64,000 bases of DNA from Sisyra terminalis. Its lineage: Eukaryota; Arthropoda; Insecta; Neuroptera; Sisyridae. Location of the stretch: the NCBI GenBank assembly GCA_958496175.1, contig OY292277.1, forward strand, positions 36,715,050 to 36,779,049. Direction: 5' to 3'. The position numbers and the translations under genes are program-made. This document shows positions 11,612 through 22,800 of the stretch, in pieces. The notes beneath the pieces are model-generated. The model ran no database searches. It was not told the DNA's origin and saw only the letters and a list, made by a program, of their open reading frames with translations. How positions within the stretch are numbered: position 1 is the first letter of the stretch; every line of letters starts with the position of its first letter.

Positions 11612-12324
11612 AATCAGAAAAAAGTATCTTAGGAACTTTGATGTATCTTTGATACATTAAAATATCTTAGTTACTGTATCTTAGTTCCTTTATTTTTTTA
11701 AGTAAAAAGTAACTAAAATCATAGTTACTTTTTTAAAAGAACTGTATCTGGAAACTTAAAAAAGTATCTTAAATACTTTACGAAATCTAAGTACTTTTTT
11801 ACAAAAAGTTCCCAAAAAAAAGTATACCGTAAACAATAGAGTACCTGGCTATCTGGTTTAACAGAATAATGTTTACTGTGTGATTATTTTGTTTGAGATT
11901 TTAATTGTTTTATTATTATTTTGCTCTACGAAGCTGCAGCTATATCTGTCTATTTTGTATATTTTTTCATTTCATTTGGAGTTTTATTTTATTTTGTTCA
12001 CTATTATTCAATTTGTACTTCTCATATTAATATTTTATCGTTTTTAAAGTGTGTTGTGATTACAAGGATTAGGTATACTTAATTTCCTTTTTCTTCAATT
12101 AATAAGGATAAGTAATACATTTTCTGTTTACCTGCAACTATACCTATATATGTAATATCTTACGAAACTTATTACATACAAAGTATACAAAGTTACTAAA
12201 AAATTATCTTAAAAAGTGACTTAAGATAAAGGAAGACACGATAAGATTTAAGTTCCTTCTTTTGAAGAGTAACTTAATACCCAAAGTAACTTCAGATACT
12301 TCCTCAAGGCATCTTTGACAGCCC
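11612..12324. mobile_element. hAT-like non-autonomous repeat, copy 1
   Basis: A roughly 710-bp segment packed with AAGTAACT, AGTATCTTA and related subterminal motifs in both orientations. Its left end (CAATCAGAAAAAAGTATCTT) and right end (complement of CGGGGCTGTCAAAGATGCC) match the termini of the element at 21.2-21.9 kb. There is no coding capacity. The terminal CAGNGCTGYCA consensus fits hAT-type ends. A clean target duplication was not found for this copy. Confidence 0.55.
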
Positions 12325-12480
12325 CGAGTATAATAAAAACTTGGCTATTTTGGTTGAAACAATATAACTTTTGTAACTATTTCTTATGGGTTTATTGTAG
12401 GTTTTGCCAGCTTTTTAATTTTTACAATCACTGCTGCAAATGATGTCGAAAAAGGGTGAAAGTATAATGCAGTACTCGCA

Positions 12481-12690
12481 AAGGGTCCAGTGGAGGTTTT
12501 TCTCAGCAAAAACGTTTTTGTTACTTTTTTTAAAGCGCAGGCTGCTCCCAGGTATGTGAACAATACCAAGATTGATGACGATACAGATATACCAACGGCG
12601 AGGCAGGAAAACCAAAAATACAGAAAAAAGTATCAGGAAAAGCTCAACGACCTCAACGATCCTAATTAGCTAGCAGTAAACTTTGAGATA
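12481..12690 (+). pseudogene. Jockey-type LINE ORF2 C-terminal remnant
   Basis: One frame reads KGPVEVFLSK at 12481, then AAPRYVNNTKIDDDTDIPT and later YRKKYQEKLNDLNDPN, a stop, then LAVN. This follows the order of the Jockey-clade ORF2 tail (LQxxQNKxLRxIxxAPRYVxNxxIHxDLxIPTV, then KYxxRLxxHPNxLAxNLLD). The same tail is found in better condition at 55.07 kb. Only about 70 codons remain. Confidence 0.5.
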
Positions 12691-12879
12691 ATAACGCGAC
12701 TACAAGGTGACTTCAAAGATGAAATCCCACTGATATCCCTGATCAGATTCAGGACTATAACAATTTCCCAGGAGTGGTTCACTGGGACTCTTTACACTAT
12801 TGTGTCAATAGAACAAAAGCTTTTATAGCGACACCATGGAAATTATGCTAAATATATATATCAATATATCAATAAAACT

Positions 12880-12990
12880 CAGGTTGTTTAAGATCCACTT
12901 TTACTTGGTGCTTTTAATTTTCCAAATTAGCGACGTTTCGCTGCCTATCGCAACTTTATCAGGCATTTTGGATCGCAAAAACGTTTCAAT
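12880..12990 (-). repeat. Penelope-like/LINE 3'-tail motif (CTGATRA...GAAAC)
   Basis: On the minus strand the segment reads CTGATAAAGTTGCGATAGGC followed by AGCGAAACGTCGCTAATTTGG and an AT-rich tail. A 5-bp stem (GTTGC with GCAGC) lies between CTGATAA and GAAAC, the layout of a hammerhead ribozyme core with one core base changed (CUGAUGA to CUGAUAA). A related motif occurs at 58.75 kb. Assignment to Penelope-like elements is inferred from that motif only. Confidence 0.35.
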
Positions 12991-13080
12991 TTTAGTCCAA
13001 ACTCATATAATTTAAATGAGTTAACAGTTAATACCAAAAAAATGGTATAAACTCAATCAAAAATAAAAGTAAAGCTTCTT

Positions 13081-13288
13081 GTATACTTTAGCGACGTCAA
13101 AATCTGGCAGTATTTTATTTTCCACTTTGTTTTTAATTTAATTCGCGATTTTTTTGTTAATTCAATTCTTGAATTAATTTTTTATCCTTTGTTGCTAAAT
13201 TTTCATGAAGTTGGAGATTTATTAGCGAATTAAATTTTAAAGTGGAAAATGCAGCGGTGCTAAATTTTGGCATCACTAAAGTATAAAT
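13081..13288. mobile_element. MITE, family M, copy 1
   Basis: About 200 bp with long inverted arms: the left reads TATACTTTAGCGACGTCAAA and onward through CCACTTTG; the right is its imperfect complement (AAAGTGGAAAATGCAGC ... CACTAAAGTATA). The inner part carries TTCGCGA and AATTAATT blocks shared with copies at 18.5, 49.9 and 55.8 kb. It has no coding sequence. Confidence 0.65.
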
Positions 13289-13383
13289 GAACCTAAATAC
13301 ATATATAAATTAACTATAAGCCAATATGGCCAACAAACTATGCACATTTTCTATCAATAAAAGATCTAATTATTATGAGGAAA

Positions 13384-13990
13384 AACTAATTTGATGTTAA
13401 AAAAAACTTGTATTTTGACAGCAAAAAAGTTTTAATTTTAATCAACAAATAAGAGTCCGAAAACGATAAGTGTGCTTATGGGTCTTCCGTGACGTTACAG
13501 TACACATCAGTACATGTATTGAAATTAAGGTATAAACAAATTATTGAGCGGATACCTTAGAAATAGTAATTTGTACAAATTTTGAAAATTTTCACAATTT
13601 TTCGTCATGGAATACATTTTTATACCCTAAAAATATTCTATCAAATTTTTCCTTATGAATAGAGGTTGAGTAGATTGTGAATGGTTCAAATCGTCAGCAT
13701 AATGTTTAAATGATTTTAACGATCTTTCCATATGCGCTTAAGTGCATTTGTCATAGGAAAACGTCCATGAGTTTTTGAAGTTTCGTACTGTGACGTCATT
13801 TTAATGCCGGGTAAATAAAAGCTCATTTTAACTTTTTTTTTACATTGTTACATGAATATTTCTTAAATTTTATCAAGTAAAGTTAAAAATAACAGCTAAA
13901 TTATATTTTGATATAGGTTTAGATCATTTTTAAAACATTTAAAATTATTTTTCAATCATATGCATTTGGTCTATTATTAAAATCAAAATA
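13384..13990 (+). repeat. CRE-containing repeat, copy 1
   Basis: About 600 bp that recurs at 46.04 kb (same orientation) and 24.1 kb (opposite). Shared landmarks are a TTTTGACAG start, AAGTGTGCTTATGGGTCTTC, a TGACGT motif, TTTATACCCTAAAA, and a second ACTGTGACGTCATTTTAATG. The two TGACGT-containing blocks are roughly inverted to one another, suggesting an old inverted-repeat element. No coding frame was found. Confidence 0.65.
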
Positions 13991-15190
13991 GTACGACAGT
14001 CGCGAAACGACCAGAGCTGTTTAAGCGACTTCAATCTGAAGATTTGAGTTAAATCTTTTTACTTTTAGGTGGCATACTTTATACGAATTTTGTTGTCACG
14101 GAACCAATACGGTTTTGTTACTATTGAAATACCTACCTACATTTAAATAGTAATAAGTATTAAATTAAAATGTTTTCAACCCTGAGAAAATTTAAAAAAA
14201 AACAAGTGTTCGAAAGAATTTAAAGGAATAAGTACTATTATAGACTTGAAATTAAATAGATTTAGAAAAAAAATATATTTAAAATAAATATAGATTGTAA
14301 GGTGAGATACTGAAAAATCGTTCGGGTTCAATACTTTTATTAACTCGTAGCTTAAATTTACTATCTATTTTCGTAATATATGGCTTTGGTGTATAGCTAT
14401 AGAGAAAAAAAGGTCGATCAGATTTTCTTTCGGAATGTTTGGGTTGATGGGGCCGAAATGTAATATATGGATGTGTTGTTAGTTAGTTGATAATGAAGTT
14501 GATCCGAAGCAGTAACACGCATCGCGGCTATTTCATCCAATTATAGTTAATTTTTATTCCCAGAGCAATTTAGTAATCAAAGGTTGTGTATATGATAACC
14601 ATCGAGCTGCTTTTAAAGTTGTGGGAGAAGTGTGCTATGTGTGCAGTCCGACAGAAGTTGATCCAATTTCCTTCTGAGGAAGATCAATGGTTTCGTTAAT
14701 TAAAATTCAAATCCTTCAACAATGTGTAACTAGTTGAAATTTGTTTAAAGTTTGCAGTTTCACATTATTATTACAATAAGTCAACAAATTTTTACTTTCT
14801 CTCAATAAATCGTCAAGTTAACGAATAAATCTTGAGTTCACGTTTAATCAATCAAAGTACCTACAGCATATGCTAAGAACTCCAATGCATTTCCATTCGT
14901 AAACAATGTAGTCGTGCGTTCGAAAAAAAATCTCTCCAATTCATGTATTATTTAGTAACGTGAAAAATTATAATTTAAAAATACATTTCACATTCCCATT
15001 GTCGCCAGGCTACATTTTATGATTCGATTTTTCTCGATCTGTATATGTCAAGCCGGACTTCGTCAGTCGTTGGCTCCTTTTCAAATTTCTTCGATTCGCT
15101 TAATGATCCTGAGAAATGTTTCAGTTTCAATTCATTGCGTCGCCATTTACATAGTTGTTGTTCTTTTTTACGGTGAATAAAAGCATCCAC
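13991..15190. other. Intergenic, no gene recognised
   Basis: AT-rich with no recognised coding sequence, repeat or RNA gene. A short open frame on the minus strand at 15017-15217 begins only with TTG codons and runs into the inverted repeat at 15.2 kb, so it is not called a gene. Confidence 0.4.
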
Positions 15191-15194
15191 TCTC

Positions 15195-17145
15195 ACCCTA
15201 TACCGATTAGCCAACAAAATAATATTAGAGTTTGAGCTTTCCTAAATTTTTTTTTGCCAATCGATTTTGGAAAACGTTCGTAGAGGTTTGTGAAAAAAAC
15301 CATTTCGTTTGTGACAAAATAGTTTAGTAGTAATTAATTAATTACGAAAAATTACTTATTCAGTCATTGATTTAGTAAAATGTTCAGAAAATAGGGTTTT
15401 AGCGACATATAAAAACAAAAATGTAGGAAAATTTAGAAAACTGTTATTTAAAAAGAAAAATTAAAGAAAACCCAACAAAATCAGCCCTCCCTTCCCAAAA
15501 ATTGAGTAAAAAAACGGTATTTATGAAATTCTTTTTTTTTTGCCTTAATTATATTTTCCCAAAATTTTTCAAAAGACTTACCGAGACAAATTAATTTTTC
15601 CCACAAAAAAATTATGAAACCTAAAAAACACTTTGTGTAGTAGGTACTTTGCATATTTACATTCAAAAAATTTTTGTAGGAAAGTTTATTTTCACAAACA
15701 ATGAAAATTTTATTTTGATTTAATTTTTGCTAATGGCTAAAATGAAAAGTGTGGAAAATATTGTTCGAAACTTGAAAAACACTTAATGTGTTATTTCACA
15801 TAGTCATTCGGGATAACCGTACGCAGTGGGTAAGTGTGCGCATCCCGTTTATCCTGAAAGATTGGAGGGATAAGTCGTATTATGTGTAATTGACTGAAAG
15901 GTACGGTAACAAGGAACTAATTTATCTACAAGATCGCGACATGGCGTTATTCATTTTTTTTAAACAATAATTATTAGAATTCGGCACTGTAACTGTAACT
16001 TTCAACTTTTGTCATCATGACAAACATTCTCATATCGTACTGAATGCACATAACAAGATAAATAATTTTTTTCATGTTAATAAGTAATACCAATTTTCTG
16101 TTCTTCGTATAATTTAAAGGTATATCTAGCATGAGCAAAGTTATATGAGTATATATCAAAAATCTCGGCCTGGGGTAAGTGTACGTGGGTAAGTTGGCGC
16201 AAAACATAACATTGCCATCACATGGCAATCTCAAGCTACAACCATTGAACAAATTTTTTTTCTGTCCTCTGAAAACTAAATACTCTGTTGCATGCGATAA
16301 ATTCATATTAGAGTACCCAGAAAAGGCTATTACTCAATACTATTTATATTAAAAAAAAATTTATGCAAAAAATTTATTTTCACAAACAATAGAAATTTTT
16401 GGGTAAAAAGTGTTTAATTATGTCTCGTTTTGTTTTTATTTGTTGGAAAATTTTGTGAAAATATAATTGAATGAAAAAATTATTATAAAAGAAAAAAACG
16501 AATTATTTAATGAGTGCATAGATTAGATCTTAATATCATTGGAAAAAAATCAAAATTTTCTGGAAATGAAGAATAAAATAAAATTAAAAAATAAAAAATA
16601 AAATTAGTGATGACATAACAGAGTTAAAAAAGTTTTATAGCTGGAAATTTATTGTATTATTTATTTAATGGGAAAAATTGTACTCTTAGATGCAAATACA
16701 TATTTTAGGTTCATTTACTGGTACGAAATTTCAAATTCCATTTAATTATGTTAGGATCTTACGGATTGTATGGTTCTGCAATCTCTGGTTATGATAAAAA
16801 TCGTTTTTTTCTCCAATTTTTTGGGAGGGGGTAGATTCTGTTAGGTTTTTTTTAATTTTTCTTTAATATTTCTTTTTAAACAACAGTTTTTTAAATTTTC
16901 CCACCTTATTGTTATTATATGTCGCTAAAATCCCTATTTTCTTAATATTTTACTAAATCAATGACTGAATAATTAATTTTTCGTAATTAATTAATTGCAT
17001 ACAACTAAACTATTTTGTCACAGACGAAACGGTTTCTTTCGTAAACCTCTACGAACGATTTCCCATCGATTGGCAAAAGAAAATTTCGGAAAATTCAAAC
17101 TTTTAAACTTTCTTGGCTAATCAGTAAAGGGTTCCATGCTCTCAA
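15195..17145. mobile_element. Long-terminal-inverted-repeat element
   Basis: About 330-bp arms are inverted copies. The left (15195-15520) includes CCGATTAGCCAA, TTTGCCAATCGATTTTGG, AATTAATTAATTACGAAAAA and TTCAGTCATTGATTTAGTAA; the right (about 16815-17145) has their complements and ends in TTGGCTAATCAGTAAAGGG. The 1.3-kb interior has a direct repeat TTATTTTCACAAACAAT (about 15686 and 16375) and a GTAAGTGT-rich stretch at 15830-16200, with one 110-codon minus-strand open frame (15974-16306) that I do not recognise. Superfamily unknown. Confidence 0.65.
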
Positions 17146-17519
17146 ATCTTAGAGACGGAAGAAAACACTGAAGACACTCCTCGAATGGTTTGAAAACTAT
17201 TATTATGAAATAAACGAAACAGGTCCAGTAAATAAACGGTGTTTCTTTCTTTTTGGGGTAAAAAAAATATCTAACGATGTGAACACATACTCTTATACCA
17301 TAGTTAAGGTAGGGAGTAGCGTTTCTTGGATCGTTTTCCAGATGTACACATAAAGTTGGAAAGAGCTTCTCATACGGATATAACTACTTTACCACATATT
17401 TATAATAACTGATGGTTTTTAAATGAATCCTTCGAACGTACTATTAAATTACTTTTTCGTTCATTCTTTCTTAAAACACATAATAATAATAATAAGTTTT
17501 ACGAATACGAAAACAACTA

Positions 17520-17830
17520 TGGATATATATAGGATTTTTTTTTCGAGTTGAGTGTGGAATTAAAATTGAGTCGCGCCCCCACCTCATTCGCCAACGACCT
17601 TAAGAAACTTATCTTTGTGTAGGACCATAAGTTGGAAGAAATGTTTTTCCATGTTTTGTGTTAGGTTTGTTACATAATAATTAGTTGAACGATTGAGCTG
17701 AAGAAGCCGTAGAAAAAGCCAGCGAGGCGATCTCGTGCGCTGTGGAATGCCCCCGGGAGGCGGCGCCGCAACTGCCGTGGGAATCGCGCTCTTGGCTCAC
17801 TCTCAAAACACCCGCGGCCACCACTGAAGA
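17520..17830 (+). other. GC-rich island, possible promoter or first exon
   Basis: In a region of very low GC, 17715-17825 is roughly two-thirds G+C, with many CpGs. A TATATATA lies at about 17523. A consensus Su(H) site CGTGGGAA is at 17776-17783. A 26-codon ATG frame (17747-17827) starts MPPGGGAATAVGIALL. A longer frame through the same DNA (17697-17947) has no ATG before the island. No homology is recognised. It could be the promoter or 5' exon of an unseen gene, an enhancer, or a captured fragment. Confidence 0.3.
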
Positions 17831-18464
17831 GATTATACACGAATACTATAAAAAATGCGATTCATGTACAAACCACCACGTACACCCGTGCATTCTATAT
17901 GCACATGGCATACATACAAAGACAATACGTAAAGTCCTACACATATAATCATCTTATACTTACAAGCCATGTCTTATCTGTTATCGGACACGAGTCAACG
18001 ACAAATATCACAACAATTACGTGTTCGAGTTGCTTTTCTCCAAGTGTTCGCACAACCATTTCCGGGCGACAATTCATTGTTACTTATTTTATTTCATTTT
18101 CATCACATTAAAATACACATTACCATGTCGTCAAAACAAATCACCCCCAGCTACCACAACGTCATTCTTGCACTATCGCAAAGGTCTCAAGTTTCAAAAC
18201 ACTAATATACCTAAATAAAAAAACAAGTAAAATCATTCTATAAAACCACTAACAATGCATACATTCTTTCAAAAAAGCAATACGAATCAATCGATAACCC
18301 TTAATGATTTCTCCATTAAAATCTACGTACAGTATCTTCACATGGTCAATAGATATACGGTGACCATTCGTACTATTTTTGGCATGACAGTACTGTTTTA
18401 AAAAACGTAATACTTTTTTTTGTTGTACTTATATTTCTTTACCGACGTTTTAAAGAAACAAAAT

Positions 18465-18688
18465 GGTTCAAGTCCATTTTAGCACACCCACAATCTGAGA
18501 ACGTTGCATTTTCGATTTTGTTTTTTATTCTATTCGCGATATTTTTGTTAATTCAATTCTACTATGGTATAATTCTATCATTTGGAGCAAAATTTTCATT
18601 ATGGACAGATTTAATCGCGAATTAATTTAAAAACAAAGTCTAAAATGCAACGTTGCCAGATTGTGGATGTGCTAAATGGACTTGAACC
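18465..18688. mobile_element. MITE, family M, copy 2 (nested in repeat R)
   Basis: Near-perfect inverted arms begin with GGTTCAAGTCCATTTTAGCA and continue through CACAATCTG and AACGTTGCATTTT; the right arm is the complement, ending GGACTTGAACC. The inner TTCGCGA/AATTAATT core matches copy 1 at 13.1 kb. It lies exactly where copy 1 of repeat R is interrupted relative to the copy at 53.6 kb, so it is a later insertion. Confidence 0.75.
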
Positions 18689-18785
18689 AAAAAATTAAGA
18701 GTGAATTGTTTAAAAAATGACGCGTTAACAGTATGAAGTTGCTCCGGTTAGCGAGAAAGAACAGTTCAAGCGGGCGAAATCTGGC

Positions 18786-19014
18786 CGATTTTTGGGAGCA
18801 ATATGCATATAGTAGGACGACTAAAGCACTATCGCATCGATCAAATTAAGCCAGAACTCGCATACGTTGGTATATGTTTTTCGTTTATTGAGTGACTGGA
18901 GGGGAGAGGACTCGATCATCCCGAACTATTCCGAATCAGATACGAAATTATAGCTAACGAACTGTTAGAAACAGTCAAAACGGATAGAAGCTTTAGAACA
19001 TGGAAAAGATAGAC
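18786..19014 (+). pseudogene. Coding-like fragment of repeat R, copy 1
   Basis: Reads RLKHYRIDQIKPELAYVGIC, a stop, then LDHPELFRIRYEIIANELLE before the frame shifts. The inverted copy at 53.3-53.5 kb keeps the same peptide as one open frame. No family is recognised; it may be the C-terminal part of a transposon protein. Confidence 0.4.
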
Positions 19015-20170
19015 ATCGTTGAACTTAATATTTTCGAATTTTACAGTCTAAACAATATCCATATTAATGCACAACTAAGTAGTAATTTCCCGTAAAATAT
19101 TTATCGCCCAATATTAACACAACTGAGAAATGTTAACAATTGGCAGTTGATTGAACGAAATCTAAATTACTGTTGAAACCCTAGCGACAATCGTTAAGTT
19201 CAAATTTGAAACTATGATGGCATTTCACTCACACGTATGTGTTTACAATATTTGTCTACTTTTGCCGAAATATATGCATACATATTATTTACGTTTGCCT
19301 ATTATTATTGTTATGAGCATTAAAATGCATTTAAAAGAAAAATATTTTTCTGAAGTTATTCAGTGTAATATTTAAAATAATATAATAAAAGTCAATTGAT
19401 ACATTATATTACATTATATTTTTCTATGTTTGAGTTAAAAATCAGTTTTAATACATGGATATAAATGGGTAAATAAAATATACAATCACTATTGTATTAA
19501 TATAATTTTTAGGACATCGCTATTGAGGATTGCTTATACATATCTAAACATGATATTTAATGGCAATAATGTACTTCTATATGGTAAAGGTTTTTGATAA
19601 GTATTTTTTGAACATATGACCCAATCTGTTAATTCGGTTAAACGGTTAATTCATATACTATGTGTATATACTATTTTGTGTAAGTAACCAAATGTGTAAA
19701 CAGATAGTAGCTATGCATAAATAGTTAATTTTATTTTTTATTTGAAAACTAGTAATTTTCGGTGAAAAGTTCACAGCCCAACATTGACACAATTGACAAA
19801 TGGCTAAAATTAGCAATGGAATGAAATCGAATGACATTTGAAACTAATGACCCTAATGACATAGTCGTTCAAATTAGAATCAATAATTATTATATTTGTA
19901 TTCTACTAAGATGGATGTATTTAAAACTTTATATTCTTTGTCTTTGTAGCAAAACATATGTTTTCTTATTATGTATTTTGATATTAAAAGTAATTTGTGT
20001 TTAAAATTGTATCCTATTTTAATAATCACAAACCTTATAATTGGTGTAGTAGTTCAGGCATTATCGGAAGAGGCTACCGCAGTGGATTAAAAAACTATTT
20101 TTAACTATACCAAAGAAGTATAACTTCTCACGCGCGTACATAAGTACACACACTGTTTTTTTTTGCTTGT

Positions 20171-21228
20171 ACTGTTTCTTGATACAAAAATAATGGTTAC
20201 CGTAGGTATATTGTATATACATATGGGAAACAAAACTCTGTAAGCTCTTGTCAACAATTGTTGATTTTGATTAAGCATGTTTAAAACGTTAAAATCATTC
20301 TTCTTTTTTTACAATCCGCAGTGGACTGATTGAATAATTCATGACGATAAACGCCGCGTACGAGAATTTTTCTCGTACTTTTTTTAACCTTGCTACCATA
20401 AGGTCAAAGTAATAAACATCAATGAACATGCGGTGTCGTCGATATTGTTTAAATAATTGTCAATTGTCTATTACTCAATTAGTTTGACGTTGATTTTATG
20501 AGCTACATGTTTGCGTCGTATAACTACAATGTTAACGAATCAGATGGTTTCATAAGTACCTACAAACTTAGATTTTTATTTTTAAGTGCAATGCTTAAGG
20601 TTATTGGGAAGCCAAATCAACGTTTGCAGTAGATATCTGCTGTTCTATGGTAACATAAAAAAGGTTTTAAATTAAAAGCTCTATTTGTTTATTGTTACTA
20701 ATATCTTTATGTAATATCCTTAGCGTAGTGGGTGCCGAGGGAGCAATGGTCCTGGGCAGCATATTGGCATTGATAATTCCATAAAAGATTTCGCTTTGAA
20801 AAAAACACAAAGAGTACATTTTTAAGGAATAAAAGAATTTAAAGATATTTGACTTTTGACTGATTTTCATGATTAATAATGAAAATAGGGGGTGGCGAAT
20901 TTTGGGTCAGTCCCAGGCGGCAAAATTGCACGCTAAGCCACTGATGAACAGTTAAGATAAACAATACTGACAAACAGTTATAAAGCGACGATAAATAACT
21001 ATTGGAAAAAAAATATTTGCGCAATATATACGCTGTCATAAAGCCATATATACTAAGTACGAATAACATGCTCATGTGGAGTACCTACGCATCGAGTAAT
21101 CTATTTACGAAACGAAAAAGTGCAAATAAAGTTTACTCAAGAAATGTTTAAGTATGAAATTAATTTGCATAGAATTAAGTAAGACAATAAGCAATCTTTA
21201 GATTTATTATTAAAAAAAGAGCATTAGA
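20171..21228. other. Intergenic, no gene recognised
   Basis: No coding sequence assigned. A stretch at about 20720-20945 is less AT-rich (GTGGGTGCCGAGGGAGC, GTCCCAGGCGGCAAAATTGC) and looks like decayed repeat sequence, without a recognisable family. Confidence 0.4.
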
Positions 21229-21854
21229 CACCTAAGCAAAGCTGTCAAAAGAAATATCTTAGTTACTTTACAGTTACTTAGTTACTTTAAAGAATCTTAG
21301 TAGTATCTAAAAGTATCTTAGTAGTATCTTCATCTAAGATATTAGATACTGTACATTAGTTCCTTTATTTTTGACAAAAAATACCCAGCATCTCAAATAC
21401 TTTTTAAAAGGAGCTGTACCTTGCAACTTAAAAAGTATCTTAGATACCGAGAGATAAGATGCAGAGTTTTATTTGGTTTTGTTCTATAAGATTCAATTTA
21501 TAGCTCTTATATTAATGTTTTATTGTTTTGAAAGTGTAATTTGTTTACATGGAATTAAACCTGTAGTATAAACTTTCCTTTTTCCTAAATTAATAAAGAT
21601 AAGAAATACTTTATCTAATTATCAAACAACTTGGCTTAATAAGTTACGAAACTTAATACATGCATAGTATAAAAAGTAACTAAAAAGTATTTCTTAAAGT
21701 ATTGTAAAAAGTAACTTAAAATAAGTATTTAAGTTTCTTTTTTGTAAGAGTAACTAGATCCCCAAAGTAACTTTATATACCTAATTTTTAAAAATGTAAC
21801 TTATCTAATATCTAGATACTGTCCCAAAGTATCTTTAGCAGCTCTGCACCTAAA
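21229..21854. mobile_element. Non-autonomous hAT element with 8-bp target duplication
   Basis: The element proper is 21237-21846 (610 bp). Its ends are CAAAGCTGTCAAAAG and, reversed, CAGAGCTGCTAAAGA, imperfect inverted repeats starting CA as in hAT elements. Directly outside are CACCTAAG (21229-21236) and CACCTAAA (21847-21854), an 8-bp target duplication with one mismatch, the diagnostic length for hAT. The interior is full of AAGTAACT and AGTATCTTA subterminal motifs and non-coding. A further similar end (complement of CAGAACTGCCAGAAAAAAG) follows at 21876-21894, perhaps a fragment of a sister copy. Confidence 0.75.
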
Positions 21855-22489
21855 TTACTTCAAAGTAACTAAAATACTTTTTTCTGGCAGTTCTGTATAT
21901 TAGTCCCTCGCTAACCTCTGATAGCAAATAATTATAGTAAAAATGTTGAAATATTTTGGTTATTGCGGAAGAAATGAGAGCTTTTTAACTTTAGGTGTAC
22001 TTTCAGTATACTTTAGGTATACTTCATAACTAAAACAAACGTGAAACAGCATTTCACATAATTATTTTTAATAAGAGATACAGTTTTTTATTCATACAGT
22101 ATTTATAAGGTTTTAAGGTCTAATTGAACAGTAAATATAAAAATTTACAATTTTGTAAAGAATACCTAATAATTTAAATTTTCAATTAAAAAGTTTTAAC
22201 GATTTATCGTGTATGTAGTATCTGTAAAATCAAGTAGATATTATGATTATACATTGATTGCTAATAAGTAAATGCTTCAACACATGCAAATTCAATTTAA
22301 AACTGCTTAATGAAATAAATCTTAATTGTCAGGTTTGCAAGATTTCTTTGATTTTTTTTCCTCGTTTAAATAAGTGAACGTAAATTGAACTAATTTTTTG
22401 TATCAAAAATAGCTCAATTACACTAAATTCTTCACGTGAATCCTTAAAATGAGTACGTGGAAGTAAATAATAACAGTTATTTGGTCAAC

Positions 22490-22800
22490 CAAAGGAAAAA
22501 ACCGATGAAATGGTTATTTATTTTGCCACATATATGGAAAGTAACTTCATCAGTAAAAAATGTTCTCCATTCAGTTGTCATTGTGAATGCATTTTAACAA
22601 ATCAACACATGTTGTGTGCATTTCTTTAAGGGAACCCGATTTCATATAAATCATGTAAACTTGCAAATGACGCGTTTTTATGCAAATTGTCTTTCTAAAA
22701 TTGAAACACAGATGTCGTTTGGGAAAACTGACTCTGTAAAATTGCACAAGCGGATTTGAACTCCTTTCCCAATTTATTCAAATTGTTCTACGTATTGGTT
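22490..22800 (-). pseudogene. IS630/Tc1-type transposase fragment
   Basis: A minus-strand frame reads FTMTTEWRTFFTDEVTFHIC followed by GKINNH. This matches the central block of mariner/IS630-type transposases (FSDEATFHLSGKVNRHN), in which the D of the DE pair is the second catalytic aspartate. Upstream codons (towards 22800) are only loosely alignable and contain stops. It is an isolated fossil with no terminal repeats seen nearby. Confidence 0.5.

Larger units (their letters stand above)
18425..20170 (+). repeat. Unknown interspersed repeat R, copy 1
   Basis: This segment is repeated in inverted orientation at 52165-53665. Shared blocks include GGTTAGCGAGAAAGAACAGT, a coding-like fragment (18786-19014), AATATTTATCGCCCAATATT-type motifs and the end block ACCAAAGAAGTATAACTTCT with CGCGCG. 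The Su(H)-like TTCTCACG at 20125-20132 belongs to the repeat. Within the copy, a unit with CCCAA(C/T)ATT(G/A)ACACAA is duplicated (about 19085-19220 and 19755-19875). The copy is split by the MITE at 18465-18688. Related scraps lie at about 31190-31345 and 46955-47035. Confidence 0.75.

Noticed and set aside
20125..20132. Su(H) consensus at 20.1 kb (and its partner at 52206-52213)
   Set aside because: Both are the same position within repeat R, so they reflect the repeat, not selected regulatory sites.
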